Source: Pseudomonadota bacterium (GTDB lineage: Bacteria; Pseudomonadota; Gammaproteobacteria; Acidiferrobacterales; UBA6901). From it: DNA of 64,000 bases. The notes beneath the pieces were generated by a model. The model ran no database searches, was not told the origin of the DNA, and saw only the letters and a program-made list of their open reading frames with translations. Positions 1 through 8,323 of this stretch are shown piece by piece. The stretch's first letter is position 1. Each line of letters begins with the position of its first letter. Made by a program: the position numbers and the translations under genes. The stretch spans positions 1-64,000 of the forward strand of contig JAJYEE010000004.1 in assembly GCA_021790335.1 (NCBI GenBank), read 5' to 3'.

Positions 1-29
1 GCGCTTCGCTGCCGGGTTTCGTGAGTTCC

Positions 30-51
30 ATCCCGCTACTGATAGCGGGAT
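30..51. other. Perfect hairpin, 9-bp stem
   Basis: Nine bases (30-38) pair perfectly with 43-51 around a CTGA tetraloop. No T-run follows on either side, so it is not a classical intrinsic terminator. It may end an upstream transcript that enters from outside the window. No gene is visible between 1 and 213. Confidence 0.4.
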
Positions 52-213
52 CGTTCGACTCTGTTCTGCTTCCGGTACCAACCTGCTGATTACCTGTTGG
101 TTTCTTTACTGGGGAAATTCACCGTGGCAGGCGGCACGGAGAGCTTGTGTCGAGCTGCGCCATGCGCGATGCTTCCGTCCGAATCCCAAGATTCGCAACC
201 CAGGTAGACATCG

Positions 214-645
214 ATGCGTTACGCACGCAAGACTGCATTCCTCATCGTCACTCTGGCGCTGTTTCTGTCGTCTGTTCCCTCGCCGGCAGCAGTACCCGGG
301 TACCGCCACGGAGTTGTCGTCCAGGTCAGCAACAAAGACCCCGAATCGTGGGGCCTCACTCTGCTCAACATCAAATATATACAGGAACAGCTCGGGCAAA
401 ACAGACTTCCGATCGAAGTCGTCGCGTTCGGTCCCGGCGTCTATATGCTGACGCGCAATTCGGTGGTACGCGAGGGCCTGCGCCGGGCGATGCAGCATGG
501 CGTGCGCTTCGTTGCCTGCGAGACCAGCATGCGCGCCCGCCGAATTATGCGCAAAGACATGTACCCGGGGGTCACATTCGTTCCGCTAGGGATCGCCGAG
601 ATCATCACCAAACAGCGCGAGGGCTGGTCCTATCTCAAACCCTAG
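214..645 (+). CDS. Secreted DsrE-family-like protein
   Basis: A 143-residue protein. It begins with a basic N-terminus and a hydrophobic stretch ending near AAV at about residue 27, so it is probably exported. The rest has the DsrE/DsrF-like alpha/beta pattern: a strand of the type VVVQVSN, a helix with KYIQEQLG, a strand EVVAFGPG, one conserved cysteine in a VACETS loop, and a C-terminal block with VPLGIAEI and EGWSYLKP. Cytoplasmic DsrE-fold proteins carry sulfane sulfur on a cysteine; whether this periplasmic type does so is unknown. A second gene at 50153-50665 shares the Cys loop and the C-terminal block. A secreted rhodanese follows 265 bases downstream on the same strand, which fits a sulfur-related role. 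The Shine-Dalgarno is weak, so the start is likely but not certain. Confidence 0.75.
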   Translation: MRYARKTAFLIVTLALFLSSVPSPAAVPGYRHGVVVQVSNKDPESWGLTLLNIKYIQEQLGQNRLPIEVVAFGPGVYMLTRNSVVREGLRRAMQHGVRFVACETSMRARRIMRKDMYPGVTFVPLGIAEIITKQREGWSYLKP

Positions 646-910
646 CCACGGACCGTTCGCGCTGTCGGGACAGGCGCGGCGCCGAATCCGGAATCGCTAG
701 GGGCCAACTTTGCAAAAAAAACTTTACCGCCCTTATGCCTGATGCGGTCACCCCGCGCTCGAAAGGGGGTCGGACACAGTGCTCGACGCGATCCACACGC
801 TCATGGAGCGCGCCAAGGCCGGAGTAGAGAAGGGCCGGTGACTCCGGTCTCCGGACCGGTTCCGCGCACCCCGCGCGAACCTAAAACGCTGATTCAGGAG
901 GATTGCATCC

Positions 911-1756
911 ATGCGACCGATCTTCGAAAAGAAAACCCGGAGGGCTTTCTGGCCAGCCCTGCTGGCGGTCTTTTTTTTCCCGGTCGTGGCACTCGCCACG
1001 CCCGCCGGGGCAAACAAGGAATTCCCGCTGAGATGGGAGTACCCCGGCGTGCGCACGCTGTCCACCGCACAACTCTACAAGCGGTTCCCGGACGTGGTCA
1101 TCGTCGATGCGCGCACCCAGCTCGAGTGGGAAATCCTGCACATCAAGGGGGCCATCGTCGATTCGGTCGACGGGAAACTCTTCGGGCATCATTTCCGGAT
1201 GGTCCTGCGCGGGATTCGCCGAAAAACGAACAAGCCCATCGTGTTTTACTGCAACGGCCACCTGTGTCCGAAATCCTACATTGCCACCCAGCGCGCCCAG
1301 GAGGCGGGCATCAAGAATGTCTACGCCTATGATTCCGGCATCCACGACTGGACAAAGGCACACCCCGACCTGGCCGTGATGTTCGGCCAAACCCCGGTCA
1401 CGCCCGCAATGTGGATCGCGCGCGCGCAATTCCGCAAACACGAACTGTCGCCGGCGGTCTTCGCCGGGATCGTGCGCAAGAAGCATTGCGACTGCCTCGT
1501 GCTCGACATCCGCGACCTCGCGCAGCGCGATACGCTGATTTTCCCAGGACGTGCCCATGAGGCGCGGATGGACAACACGGCCAAGATCGACGGACTTATC
1601 AGAAAGGCGCGCCGGGAACATAAAACGCTGTTCGTCTTCGATGCCGTGGGCGAGCAATCGCGCTGGTTCCAGTATTACCTGCGCAAGAACGGGGTGCACA
1701 ACTACGAATTCATGCGGGGCGGGGAGCGCGGGTACATCAATGGAATCGCCCTGTGA
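911..1756 (+). CDS. Secreted tandem rhodanese-domain protein
   Basis: A 281-residue protein with a strong AGGAGG about ten bases before the ATG. Residues 1-35 form a signal peptide (basic start, long hydrophobic run, cleavage near ALAT). The first rhodanese domain spans about residues 45-155: VVIVDARTQLEWEI, then an active-site loop FYCNGHLCPKS with a cysteine in the catalytic position, then a GIHDW-type end. The second domain (about 165-281) keeps the fold signature LVLDIRD and ends MRGGERGY, but its active-site loop reads FDAVGEQS with Asp in place of Cys, so it is predicted to be inactive. Rhodaneses transfer sulfane sulfur to thiophilic acceptors. Export and the DsrE-like neighbour suggest periplasmic sulfur handling; the physiological substrate is not evident. 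Confidence 0.85.
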   Translation: MRPIFEKKTRRAFWPALLAVFFFPVVALATPAGANKEFPLRWEYPGVRTLSTAQLYKRFPDVVIVDARTQLEWEILHIKGAIVDSVDGKLFGHHFRMVLRGIRRKTNKPIVFYCNGHLCPKSYIATQRAQEAGIKNVYAYDSGIHDWTKAHPDLAVMFGQTPVTPAMWIARAQFRKHELSPAVFAGIVRKKHCDCLVLDIRDLAQRDTLIFPGRAHEARMDNTAKIDGLIRKARREHKTLFVFDAVGEQSRWFQYYLRKNGVHNYEFMRGGERGYINGIAL

Positions 1757-1779
1757 TCTTTTCTGGCGGAAGGCCGGAT

Positions 1780-2083
1780 AGCGGGCACGGCTTGCGAAGA
1801 AATTCTGGAATGCCTGGGCCCAACTGGATGATCGCCATCTGTAGTGCGTTCTTCGTGACTTCGAGCATCCACGGGAACTGCTCGCGTTTCACCGCATTCA
1901 GCTGGCGGCGCAGCGCCGCCTGAGAGGGCCTGGACCGGCTGTCGTCCTGTTTCCATGCCTCAAATGGCGCTTCCACTCGGCCGGCGCCCAGCTGTAGGCA
2001 AAACGCGCCGTGCCCGCCGCTCGGGCCGGATACGTGGACTGCGCGTTGTTAGGGTCGAGGGCGATGCGGTGTGCGATCAGCAC
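1780..2083 (-). pseudogene. TnpB N-terminal fragment of an IS607-type element
   Basis: Read from a GTG at 2083, this encodes the start of a TnpB-type RNA-guided nuclease (MLIAHRIALDPNN, then ARAAGTARFAY). After one frameshift it continues with EAWKQDD, QAALRRQLNAVKREQFPW and AIIQLG. Similarity stops near 1790, so only about 95 residues of a roughly 400-residue protein remain and the catalytic RuvC part is missing. It follows directly on the tnpA remnant (stop at 2077), the usual IS607 tnpA-tnpB order. The break lies within about 30 bases of the rhodanese stop codon. Non-functional. Confidence 0.75.
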
Positions 2084-2714
2084 TGCGACGCCTCCACGGC
2101 GGCCCGCACACCGTCGAGCAGCTTCTGGCTCTTGCGTGACCGGCTGCCGTACAGACGGGCGCTGAACACGGTGATGATCTCCAGCGCATCCTTCGCCAAG
2201 TCTTCCTCGAATGTGGCGTACTCACCCTGGCTGAGGATCACGACTTCGACGCCTTTGGCCTCGCAGAGGGCGAACAGCAGTTCCGCGCCAAAGCGCAGCA
2301 GACGGTCCTTGTGCGTGATGGCCAGCCGCGCCCTACCCGACCTTCGGTCACGGCGTCCAGCAACCGCTCGAGGCCCTTCTTGTGGTAGTTCATCCCGGAG
2401 CCGGGATCGGCGACAACCTCGAACATCCAGCCCTAGCGGACACAGTAGCGTTCGAGCCCCTGCTTCTGCCGTTCCAGATCACCCTTACTGGTCGTGACTG
2501 GACACGCACGCATAGGCGATGGTCTGGCGATGGACCGTGTCTTCGGCGCGGACCATCTCCGGGCGCAGCTTGCCCAGGTCGTAGCGACGATGGCCGCCGG
2601 GCGTGTGCTCATCGGGAATGGGTTTGCCTTCGCGCTCCCGGCACCGCAGTGTTTGCGCGACGACCCAAGGAACTCGGCGGCTTTGTGGATGCTGGCCACG
2701 TGGATGCTGACCAT
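2077..2714 (-). pseudogene. IS607-family serine recombinase TnpA, frameshifted
   Basis: Pieces of one serine recombinase lie in several frames. The start is MVSIHVASIHKAAEFLG (MerR-like helix-turn-helix). After a shift it continues REGKPIPDEHTPGGHRRYD and TIAYACVSSHDQ (catalytic serine region), then shifts again to KGDLERQKQGLERY and, after a stop, VVADPGSGMNYHKKGLERLL. A final shift leads to a tail ending at the TGA at 2077. With at least three frameshifts and an internal stop it cannot make protein. No clear terminal repeats were found, as expected for IS607, which lacks them. Confidence 0.8.
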
Positions 2715-2885
2715 CGCGTGACATGCTCAAAATGCATACTAATTGCGCAACAGGGCGCAACTATTGTGTCAGCAGTTCAAACCCTTTTTTTATCTTATCC
2801 CGGTCAATGACTTGAGGAACCGAACATCCTGCCGGGCGCGAAGGACGGCAGTCGAGGTGGTAACGTTTCATACCAAAGCCAGCCG

Positions 2886-3452
2886 CTAGGTCTTAGGCAG
2901 GGTCACTCCGGTCTGCCCCTGGTATTTTCCACCGCGGTCTCGGTAGGACACTTCACATACCTCGTCGCCTTCGATGAAGATCACCTGCGCCACGCCCTCA
3001 TTGGCATAGATTTTTGCCGGCAGCGGTGTGGTATTCGAGAACTCAAGGGTCACATGCCCTTCCCATTCCGGTTCGAGCGGCGTCACGTTGACTATTACGC
3101 CGCAACGCGCATAGGTCGATTTTCCCAGACAGATCGTCAGCACGTTGCGCGGAATACGGAAGTATTCGACCGTGCGAGCAAGCGCGAACGAGTTCGGCGG
3201 AATGATGCATACCTCACCCTTGAAGTCGACAAAACTTTTGGCGTCGAAGTTCTTGGGATCGACAATTGTGGAATTGATGTTGGTGAAGATCTTGAATTCG
3301 TCCGAGCAACGGATGTCGTAGCCGTAGCTGGACGTGCCGTAAGAGATGATCGGACCGCCACCATTGCGCCTCACCTGCTTCGGCTCGAACGGCTCGATCA
3401 TTCCCTGCTCCAGCGCCATGCGCCGGATCCACTTGTCGGATTTAATGCTCAT
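2886..3452 (-). CDS. dcd: dCTP deaminase
   Basis: A 188-residue protein, the normal length for bacterial Dcd. It deaminates dCTP to dUTP, the first step of the main dTTP route in proteobacteria. Visible signatures: [10 protein letters not shown] (40-49), the GKSTYARCG substrate loop (110-118), VTLEFSN with the catalytic glutamate at 137, and the C-terminal GQTG lid (179-182). It lies 78 bases downstream of mrp on the same strand, so the two may be co-transcribed. The IS607 remnant lies beyond its 3' end. Confidence 0.97.
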   Translation of the reverse strand: MSIKSDKWIRRMALEQGMIEPFEPKQVRRNGGGPIISYGTSSYGYDIRCSDEFKIFTNINSTIVDPKNFDAKSFVDFKGEVCIIPPNSFALARTVEYFRIPRNVLTICLGKSTYARCGVIVNVTPLEPEWEGHVTLEFSNTTPLPAKIYANEGVAQVIFIEGDEVCEVSYRDRGGKYQGQTGVTLPKT

Positions 3453-3530
3453 CGAATTATTATCATACTGCGAACCGCAGAGCCGGTGTTGGTGCCCGTG
3501 AACACCACCCCCAAGTCCGCAACCTTCCCA

Positions 3531-4622
3531 TCAGGTATTCTGGATCACGATGTTCGGGAACTTGGCGCTGAAGTCCTTCTTCTGCAGCGACAGCTTGGCC
3601 GCCACGCGCCGCGCGATTTCGCGGTAGACCTGCGCCAGGCGCCCGTCCGGATCGGCGACCACTGTCGGCTTGCCGTTGTCGGTCTGTTCGCGGATGCGGA
3701 TATCAAGCGGAATTGCCCCGAGAAAATCGACGTCGTACTGCTCGGCCATGCGCACTCCGCCGCCCTCGCCGAAAATATGCTCCTCGTGTCCGCATTTGCT
3801 GCAGATATGGGTGCTCATGTTCTCGACGATCCCGAGAACCGGTATTTCCACTTTCTCGAACATCTTGAATCCCTTGCGCGCGTCGAGAAGCGCGATGTCC
3901 TGCGGCGTGGTGACGATCACCGCACCCGTTACCGGGACCTTCTGGGCAAGCGTGAGCTGGGTGTCTCCGGTACCGGGCGGCAAATCGATCACGAGGTAAT
4001 CGACATCGCTCCAGTTGGTTTCCTTGAGCAGCTGCTCCAGCGCCTGTGTGACCATGGGGCCACGCCAGATCATCGGAGTCTCCTCGTCAATCAGGTAACC
4101 GATCGACATGGACTGAAGGTGGTAACTCACCACCGGTTCCATCTTGCGGCCGTCCTTCGACTCCGGCTTGGCATGAGTGCCGAGCATGCGCGGCTGGCTG
4201 GGCCCGTAGATATCCGCGTCCAGTATTCCCACGTTTGCCCCCTCTACCGACAGGGCCAGAGCCAGATTCACCGCGACGGTGGACTTGCCCACGCCGCCTT
4301 TGCCCGAAGCAACGGCAATGATGTTCTTCACTCCTTCGATGGGCTTCACACCTTTCTGCACGCCGTGGGAGGCGATCTTGGAGGAGACGTTCATGCCGAC
4401 CTCCTTCACTCCCGCAATCGCGGCAACCTTTTCCTTCAGCTTTTCGGCAAGACGGTCTCTGGAGCCCTTTGCCGGATATCCAAGAACCACATCGACAGTG
4501 ACCTTCCCACCATCGACAGCAATCTTCTTCACACACTTGGCAGACACCAGGTCCTGCTCAAGGTACGGGTCGATGACCTCTTTCAACGCCGTCTCGACCT
4601 GCAACTGGGAAACTTCTGCCAT
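3531..4622 (-). CDS. mrp: Mrp/ApbC iron-sulfur cluster carrier ATPase
   Basis: A 363-residue cytosolic P-loop protein. Residues 1-85 form the MIP18/DUF59 domain. The ATPase domain has the deviant Walker A GKGGVGKST at 107-115 and the Mrp signature VIDLPPGTGD near 211-220. A CSKC pair at 274-277 binds the bridging 4Fe-4S cluster in the dimer. The family carries Fe-S clusters to apoproteins. It is transcribed away from metG, with a 215-base shared upstream region, and precedes dcd. Confidence 0.95.
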   Translation of the reverse strand: MAEVSQLQVETALKEVIDPYLEQDLVSAKCVKKIAVDGGKVTVDVVLGYPAKGSRDRLAEKLKEKVAAIAGVKEVGMNVSSKIASHGVQKGVKPIEGVKNIIAVASGKGGVGKSTVAVNLALALSVEGANVGILDADIYGPSQPRMLGTHAKPESKDGRKMEPVVSYHLQSMSIGYLIDEETPMIWRGPMVTQALEQLLKETNWSDVDYLVIDLPPGTGDTQLTLAQKVPVTGAVIVTTPQDIALLDARKGFKMFEKVEIPVLGIVENMSTHICSKCGHEEHIFGEGGGVRMAEQYDVDFLGAIPLDIRIREQTDNGKPTVVADPDGRLAQVYREIARRVAAKLSLQKKDFSAKFPNIVIQNT

Positions 4623-4846
4623 AAATCTCTCCGCGGAGTACTCAGATTTTTCGAACCCGCAATGCTACACCGGGAGTCCGGAAAAGTCATGTTTGGCATG
4701 GATTAACAGGAGCTTATCCCCTGCAGGATCTATGGATGTTTGCTGCCGGATCCGGATGTCGTCGCGACCGCAGGCGGCGTCGCGCACCTTCCCCGCGGAT
4801 GCGACGAGCGACCAGAGTCGCGGTTTTTTGGTTTACAATGCCACTC

Positions 4847-6949
4847 ATGGTCCAAGCGAAACGCAAGATCCTCGTAACCAGCGCCCTGCCCTATGCCAAC
4901 GGCCCGATTCATATCGGGCACCTCGTCGAATACATCCAGACCGACATCTGGGTCCGGTTCCAGAAAATGCGCGGCCACGACTGCTACTACGTCTGCGCCG
5001 ACGACGCCCATGGCACGCCCATCATGCTGCGTGCCCAGAAGGAGGGCATCGAACCCACAGCACTGATCGCGCTCATGGGTCGGGACCATTTGCGCGATTT
5101 CACGGATTTCGGGGTCGAATTCGACAACTACGGGTCCACCGACTCGGCGGAGAACCGGGAGCTCGTGACGCAGATCTACCGCCGGCTCAAGGCCGGTGGC
5201 CACATCAGCACGCGCACGATCAAGCAGGCCTACGATCCGGTAAAGAACATGTTCCTGCCCGACCGGTTCATCCGTGGCACCTGCCCGCGGTGCGGCGCAC
5301 CGGACCAGTACGGCGACTCATGCGAGGTATGCGGGGCAACCTATGCCCCGACCGAACTCAAGAACCCGGTATCGGCCATCTCCGGGGCCACACCGGTGCA
5401 GAAGGAGTCGGAGCATTACTTCTTCCGGCTCGGCGACTTTGAAGACACGCTGCGGACCTGGCTCTTTCCCGATATCACCGAGCCGCGTCACGTGCAGGCG
5501 GAGGTCGCCAACAAGCTCGATGAGTGGTTCTCGGCAGGGCTTCAGGACTGGGATATCTCGCGCGATGCGCCCTATTTCGGCTTCGAGATTCCGGATGCCG
5601 CCGGAAAATATTTCTACGTATGGCTGGATGCGCCAGTCGGCTACATGGCGAGCTTCAGTCAGCTGTGCAGACGTGCCGCAATTGACTTCGACGAATACTG
5701 GGCGAGGGACGCGAAACCCGAGCTCTACCACTTCATCGGCAAGGACATTCTCTACTTCCATGCCCTGTTCTGGCCGGCAATGCTCGATGGGGCCGGATTC
5801 CGCAAGCCCACCGCGATCTTCGCCCACGGCTTTCTCACGGTGAACGGGCAAAAGATGTCCAAGTCGCGCGGCACTTTCATCAATGCACGCACCTACCTCG
5901 ACCATCTCAACCCGGAATACCTGCGATACTACTTCGCCAACAAGCTTGGTGCGCACGTCGAGGACATCGACCTCAACCTCGATGACTTCATCGCCCGCGT
6001 CAATAGCGATCTCGTCGGCAAATACGTGAACATTGCCAGCCGCGCTGCCGGGCTGCTGCACCGGCATTTCGCCGGAACGATAGCAGACCTCGGGCCGGGA
6101 AGCGCCGCCTCAGCCATCGCGCAAGACGTTATTGGAAACGCACTGCAGGCCGCTGCGCGCATCGGTGAATCCTATGAAGAGCGGCGCTTCGGAGCGGTCG
6201 TGCGGGAAACCATGAATCTCGCCGACGCCTTCAACCAGTGGTGGGACCGGCACCGGCCATGGGAGCTGTCGAAGCGGTTCGAACATCCGGCACAGCCGCA
6301 GGACAACGAGGTGCTGCACGCGATCTGCTCGGCGGCGCTGGAGGGATTCCGGATCCTGACCCTGTTTCTCAAGCCGGTGCTGCCCGAACTCGCACGCAAT
6401 GCGGAACGCTTCCTGAACCTCGGGCCGCAGACATGGAAGGATCTCGAGGTTCCGCTGCGAACCGGCCACCACACCAACCCGTATCAGCATCTTGCCGCGC
6501 GCGTGGACCCGAACCAGGTGCAGGCCATGCTGGACAACTCGAGAGAGAACCTCACCATGACAAGTCAGACACCGGTGACTGCGCCGGGTGCCGGCACTGC
6601 GGTCATCGAAGAAATCAAACCGGAGATTACGATCGACGATTTCGCCAAGGTCGATCTGCGCGTTGCGCGCATCGCGAAAGCGGGCTTTGTCCAGGGGGCC
6701 GACAAGCTGCTGCAACTGACAGTCGATCTCGGCGAGGGCCGGACCCGCAACATCTTCGCCGGCATTCGCTCCGCCTATGCACCCCAGGATCTGGAGGGCA
6801 GACTGACAGTGGTGGTCGCCAATCTCGCTCCGCGCAAGATGAAATTCGGAATCTCGGAAGGCATGGTGCTGGCCGCCGGACCCGGAGGCAAAGACCTCTG
6901 GATTCTATCTCCGGACAGCGGAGCGCAACCGGGCATGCGCATCAAATAA
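4847..6949 (+). CDS. metG: Methionyl-tRNA synthetase
   Basis: A 700-residue class I synthetase charging tRNA-Met. HIGH is at 22-25 and KMSKS at about 336-340. A zinc knuckle (CPRCGAPD then CEVCGATY) lies near 143-162, and the C-terminal Trbp111/EMAP-like tRNA-binding domain covers about 595-700 ([22 protein letters not shown]). The start at 4847 gives [19 protein letters not shown], matching the usual family N-terminus. An in-frame ATG at 4838 would add three residues, and a longer reading back to 4736 adds an arginine-rich stretch unlike the family. The next gene is convergent, with a hairpin between them. Confidence 0.97.
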   Translation: MVQAKRKILVTSALPYANGPIHIGHLVEYIQTDIWVRFQKMRGHDCYYVCADDAHGTPIMLRAQKEGIEPTALIALMGRDHLRDFTDFGVEFDNYGSTDSAENRELVTQIYRRLKAGGHISTRTIKQAYDPVKNMFLPDRFIRGTCPRCGAPDQYGDSCEVCGATYAPTELKNPVSAISGATPVQKESEHYFFRLGDFEDTLRTWLFPDITEPRHVQAEVANKLDEWFSAGLQDWDISRDAPYFGFEIPDAAGKYFYVWLDAPVGYMASFSQLCRRAAIDFDEYWARDAKPELYHFIGKDILYFHALFWPAMLDGAGFRKPTAIFAHGFLTVNGQKMSKSRGTFINARTYLDHLNPEYLRYYFANKLGAHVEDIDLNLDDFIARVNSDLVGKYVNIASRAAGLLHRHFAGTIADLGPGSAASAIAQDVIGNALQAAARIGESYEERRFGAVVRETMNLADAFNQWWDRHRPWELSKRFEHPAQPQDNEVLHAICSAALEGFRILTLFLKPVLPELARNAERFLNLGPQTWKDLEVPLRTGHHTNPYQHLAARVDPNQVQAMLDNSRENLTMTSQTPVTAPGAGTAVIEEIKPEITIDDFAKVDLRVARIAKAGFVQGADKLLQLTVDLGEGRTRNIFAGIRSAYAPQDLEGRLTVVVANLAPRKMKFGISEGMVLAAGPGGKDLWILSPDSGAQPGMRIK

Positions 6950-6953
6950 GGCC

Positions 6954-6984
6954 TGCCTCGTGGCTGACATGCGGCCACGAGGCA
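6954..6984. terminator. Hairpin between convergent genes
   Basis: Eleven bases (6954-6964) pair perfectly with 6974-6984 around a 9-base loop. It sits five bases past the metG stop and 22 bases before the stop of the convergent methyltransferase gene. There is no T-run, so it may act as a two-way mRNA end or stability structure rather than a classical intrinsic terminator. Confidence 0.55.
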
Positions 6985-7006
6985 GTCAGCCGCGCCCGGT
7001 TCTTCA

Positions 7007-7501
7007 TCAGTAAATCCAGGGAATCAGTTTCTTGACACGCTTCCGGTAATCGGGGTACGAGGCGAACTTGAGGCTCAGCCAGTATTCCTCATGCGCGGCC
7101 TTGCGGTCGAAAAACAGCCCGAGAACCGCCGCAAACACCACCCCTGGCCAGCTCAGGGACCACATCGACCAGCCGGTTGCGGAGAGGATGATGGCGGAAT
7201 ATATGGGATGGCGCACTACACCGTAGACCCCGCGATCGCGAAGACGCGCATGCTCCATGGGCCGGGGGAAAGGGGTCAGGTAACGCCCCAGGGTGACGAA
7301 GGCCACCAGCGCCATGGGTACCGCCACGAGCACCAGCACGGCCCCGGCGAACCGCACCAGCCATTCCGGGAGCGTTTGCGCAACGGCACCGGACCATATG
7401 GGCAGGAAATAGGCGAGCACTATCAACGGAACCTGCACCAGCACCCACCAAAGGTCGCGCCCGATCATCGGCTTCGATCTGCCCTGGTTCATGGACTGCA
7501 A
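7007..7501 (-). CDS. Isoprenylcysteine methyltransferase-like membrane protein
   Basis: A 164-residue protein with about four membrane helices. It carries the C-terminal signature of the ICMT/phospholipid methyltransferase superfamily: [13 protein letters not shown] (RHP motif), a helix, then EEYWLSLKF and [14 protein letters not shown]. Members methylate small or lipid substrates using SAM at the membrane face. The substrate here cannot be told from sequence. It diverges from the RnfB-like gene with an 86-base gap. Confidence 0.8.
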   Translation of the reverse strand: MQSMNQGRSKPMIGRDLWWVLVQVPLIVLAYFLPIWSGAVAQTLPEWLVRFAGAVLVLVAVPMALVAFVTLGRYLTPFPRPMEHARLRDRGVYGVVRHPIYSAIILSATGWSMWSLSWPGVVFAAVLGLFFDRKAAHEEYWLSLKFASYPDYRKRVKKLIPWIY

Positions 7502-7587
7502 AATCCTCCAAAACGCGGGCTGCGCAAGAACCCTGCGATGTTCGGGATTATTGCTTCAAATCCGGCCCAAGGCCATACTCCGCTTCC

Positions 7588-8271
7588 ATGCACAGACCCG
7601 AGACAAATTCGCGCTCGTCCGCCGATCCGTCGATGGCCGTGCTGATCGATGCGCGGTTGCCGCAAACCCAGTGCATGCGCTGCGGATATCCCCGCTGCCG
7701 CGACTACGCCGAGGCGCTCGCCCGCGGAGAAACCGACCTAAACCGCTGTCCGCCCGGGGCGGATGCAACCATCGAAGCGCTGGCCGCACTGCTGAACCGT
7801 CCGCGCAAGCCGCTCGATCCTCGTTGCGGCAGCGAAACCGGACGCCGGCGTGCCGTCATCGACGAAGAGCACTGCATCGGCTGCCGCAAATGTATCGATG
7901 TCTGTCCGGTGGATGCGATCGTTGGAGCGCGCCGCCTTATGCACACCGTAATCGCGCGCGAGTGCAGCGGCTGCGAACTGTGCCTGGCAGCCTGTCCGGT
8001 CAACTGCATCGCCCTGACGACGGTGGCCGAAGAAGAGGTCCGGCGCGGACTGTGGCGACATTATGGTGCCGACGAGGCGGATAACTGGAGGCGGCGCAAT
8101 GCATCACGTCTGTCCCGGCGTGCCTGCCCGAAGCAGGCGCAGCTGCCGGAGCACGGCGCCGTTGCGGATCAGCAACGTGCACTGCGCAGAGCCGAGATCC
8201 GCGCTGCGGTAGAGCGCGTACATCGCAGGAAGCAGGCCACTTCGCCGCCTGACCGGCAACCGGCTGGCTGA
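7588..8271 (+). CDS. RnfB/RsxB-like ferredoxin
   Basis: A 227-residue iron-sulfur protein. Near residue 28 it has the RnfB-type cluster motif CMRCGYPRC followed by NRCPPG. A two-cluster ferredoxin domain follows: [16 protein letters not shown], then [16 protein letters not shown]. The tail is basic and has no membrane segment. RnfB passes electrons in the Rnf/Rsx complex, but no other rnf/rsx gene is in the window and the usual N-terminal membrane helix is absent, so this is a stand-alone or soluble RnfB-type protein. A start at 7633 ([11 protein letters not shown]) would remove 15 residues of weak character and is equally plausible. Confidence 0.8.
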   Translation: MHRPETNSRSSADPSMAVLIDARLPQTQCMRCGYPRCRDYAEALARGETDLNRCPPGADATIEALAALLNRPRKPLDPRCGSETGRRRAVIDEEHCIGCRKCIDVCPVDAIVGARRLMHTVIARECSGCELCLAACPVNCIALTTVAEEEVRRGLWRHYGADEADNWRRRNASRLSRRACPKQAQLPEHGAVADQQRALRRAEIRAAVERVHRRKQATSPPDRQPAG

Positions 8272-8323
8272 TGCGATGCTTCGGTAGTAAGGATCGCCGC
8301 GTCTCACGGCGGCGGTGCCAACA

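Noticed and set aside
3054-4706. Plus-strand frame of 550 codons
   Set aside because: It lies antisense to dcd and mrp, both unmistakable. Long antisense frames are expected at this GC content, and it has no family signature.
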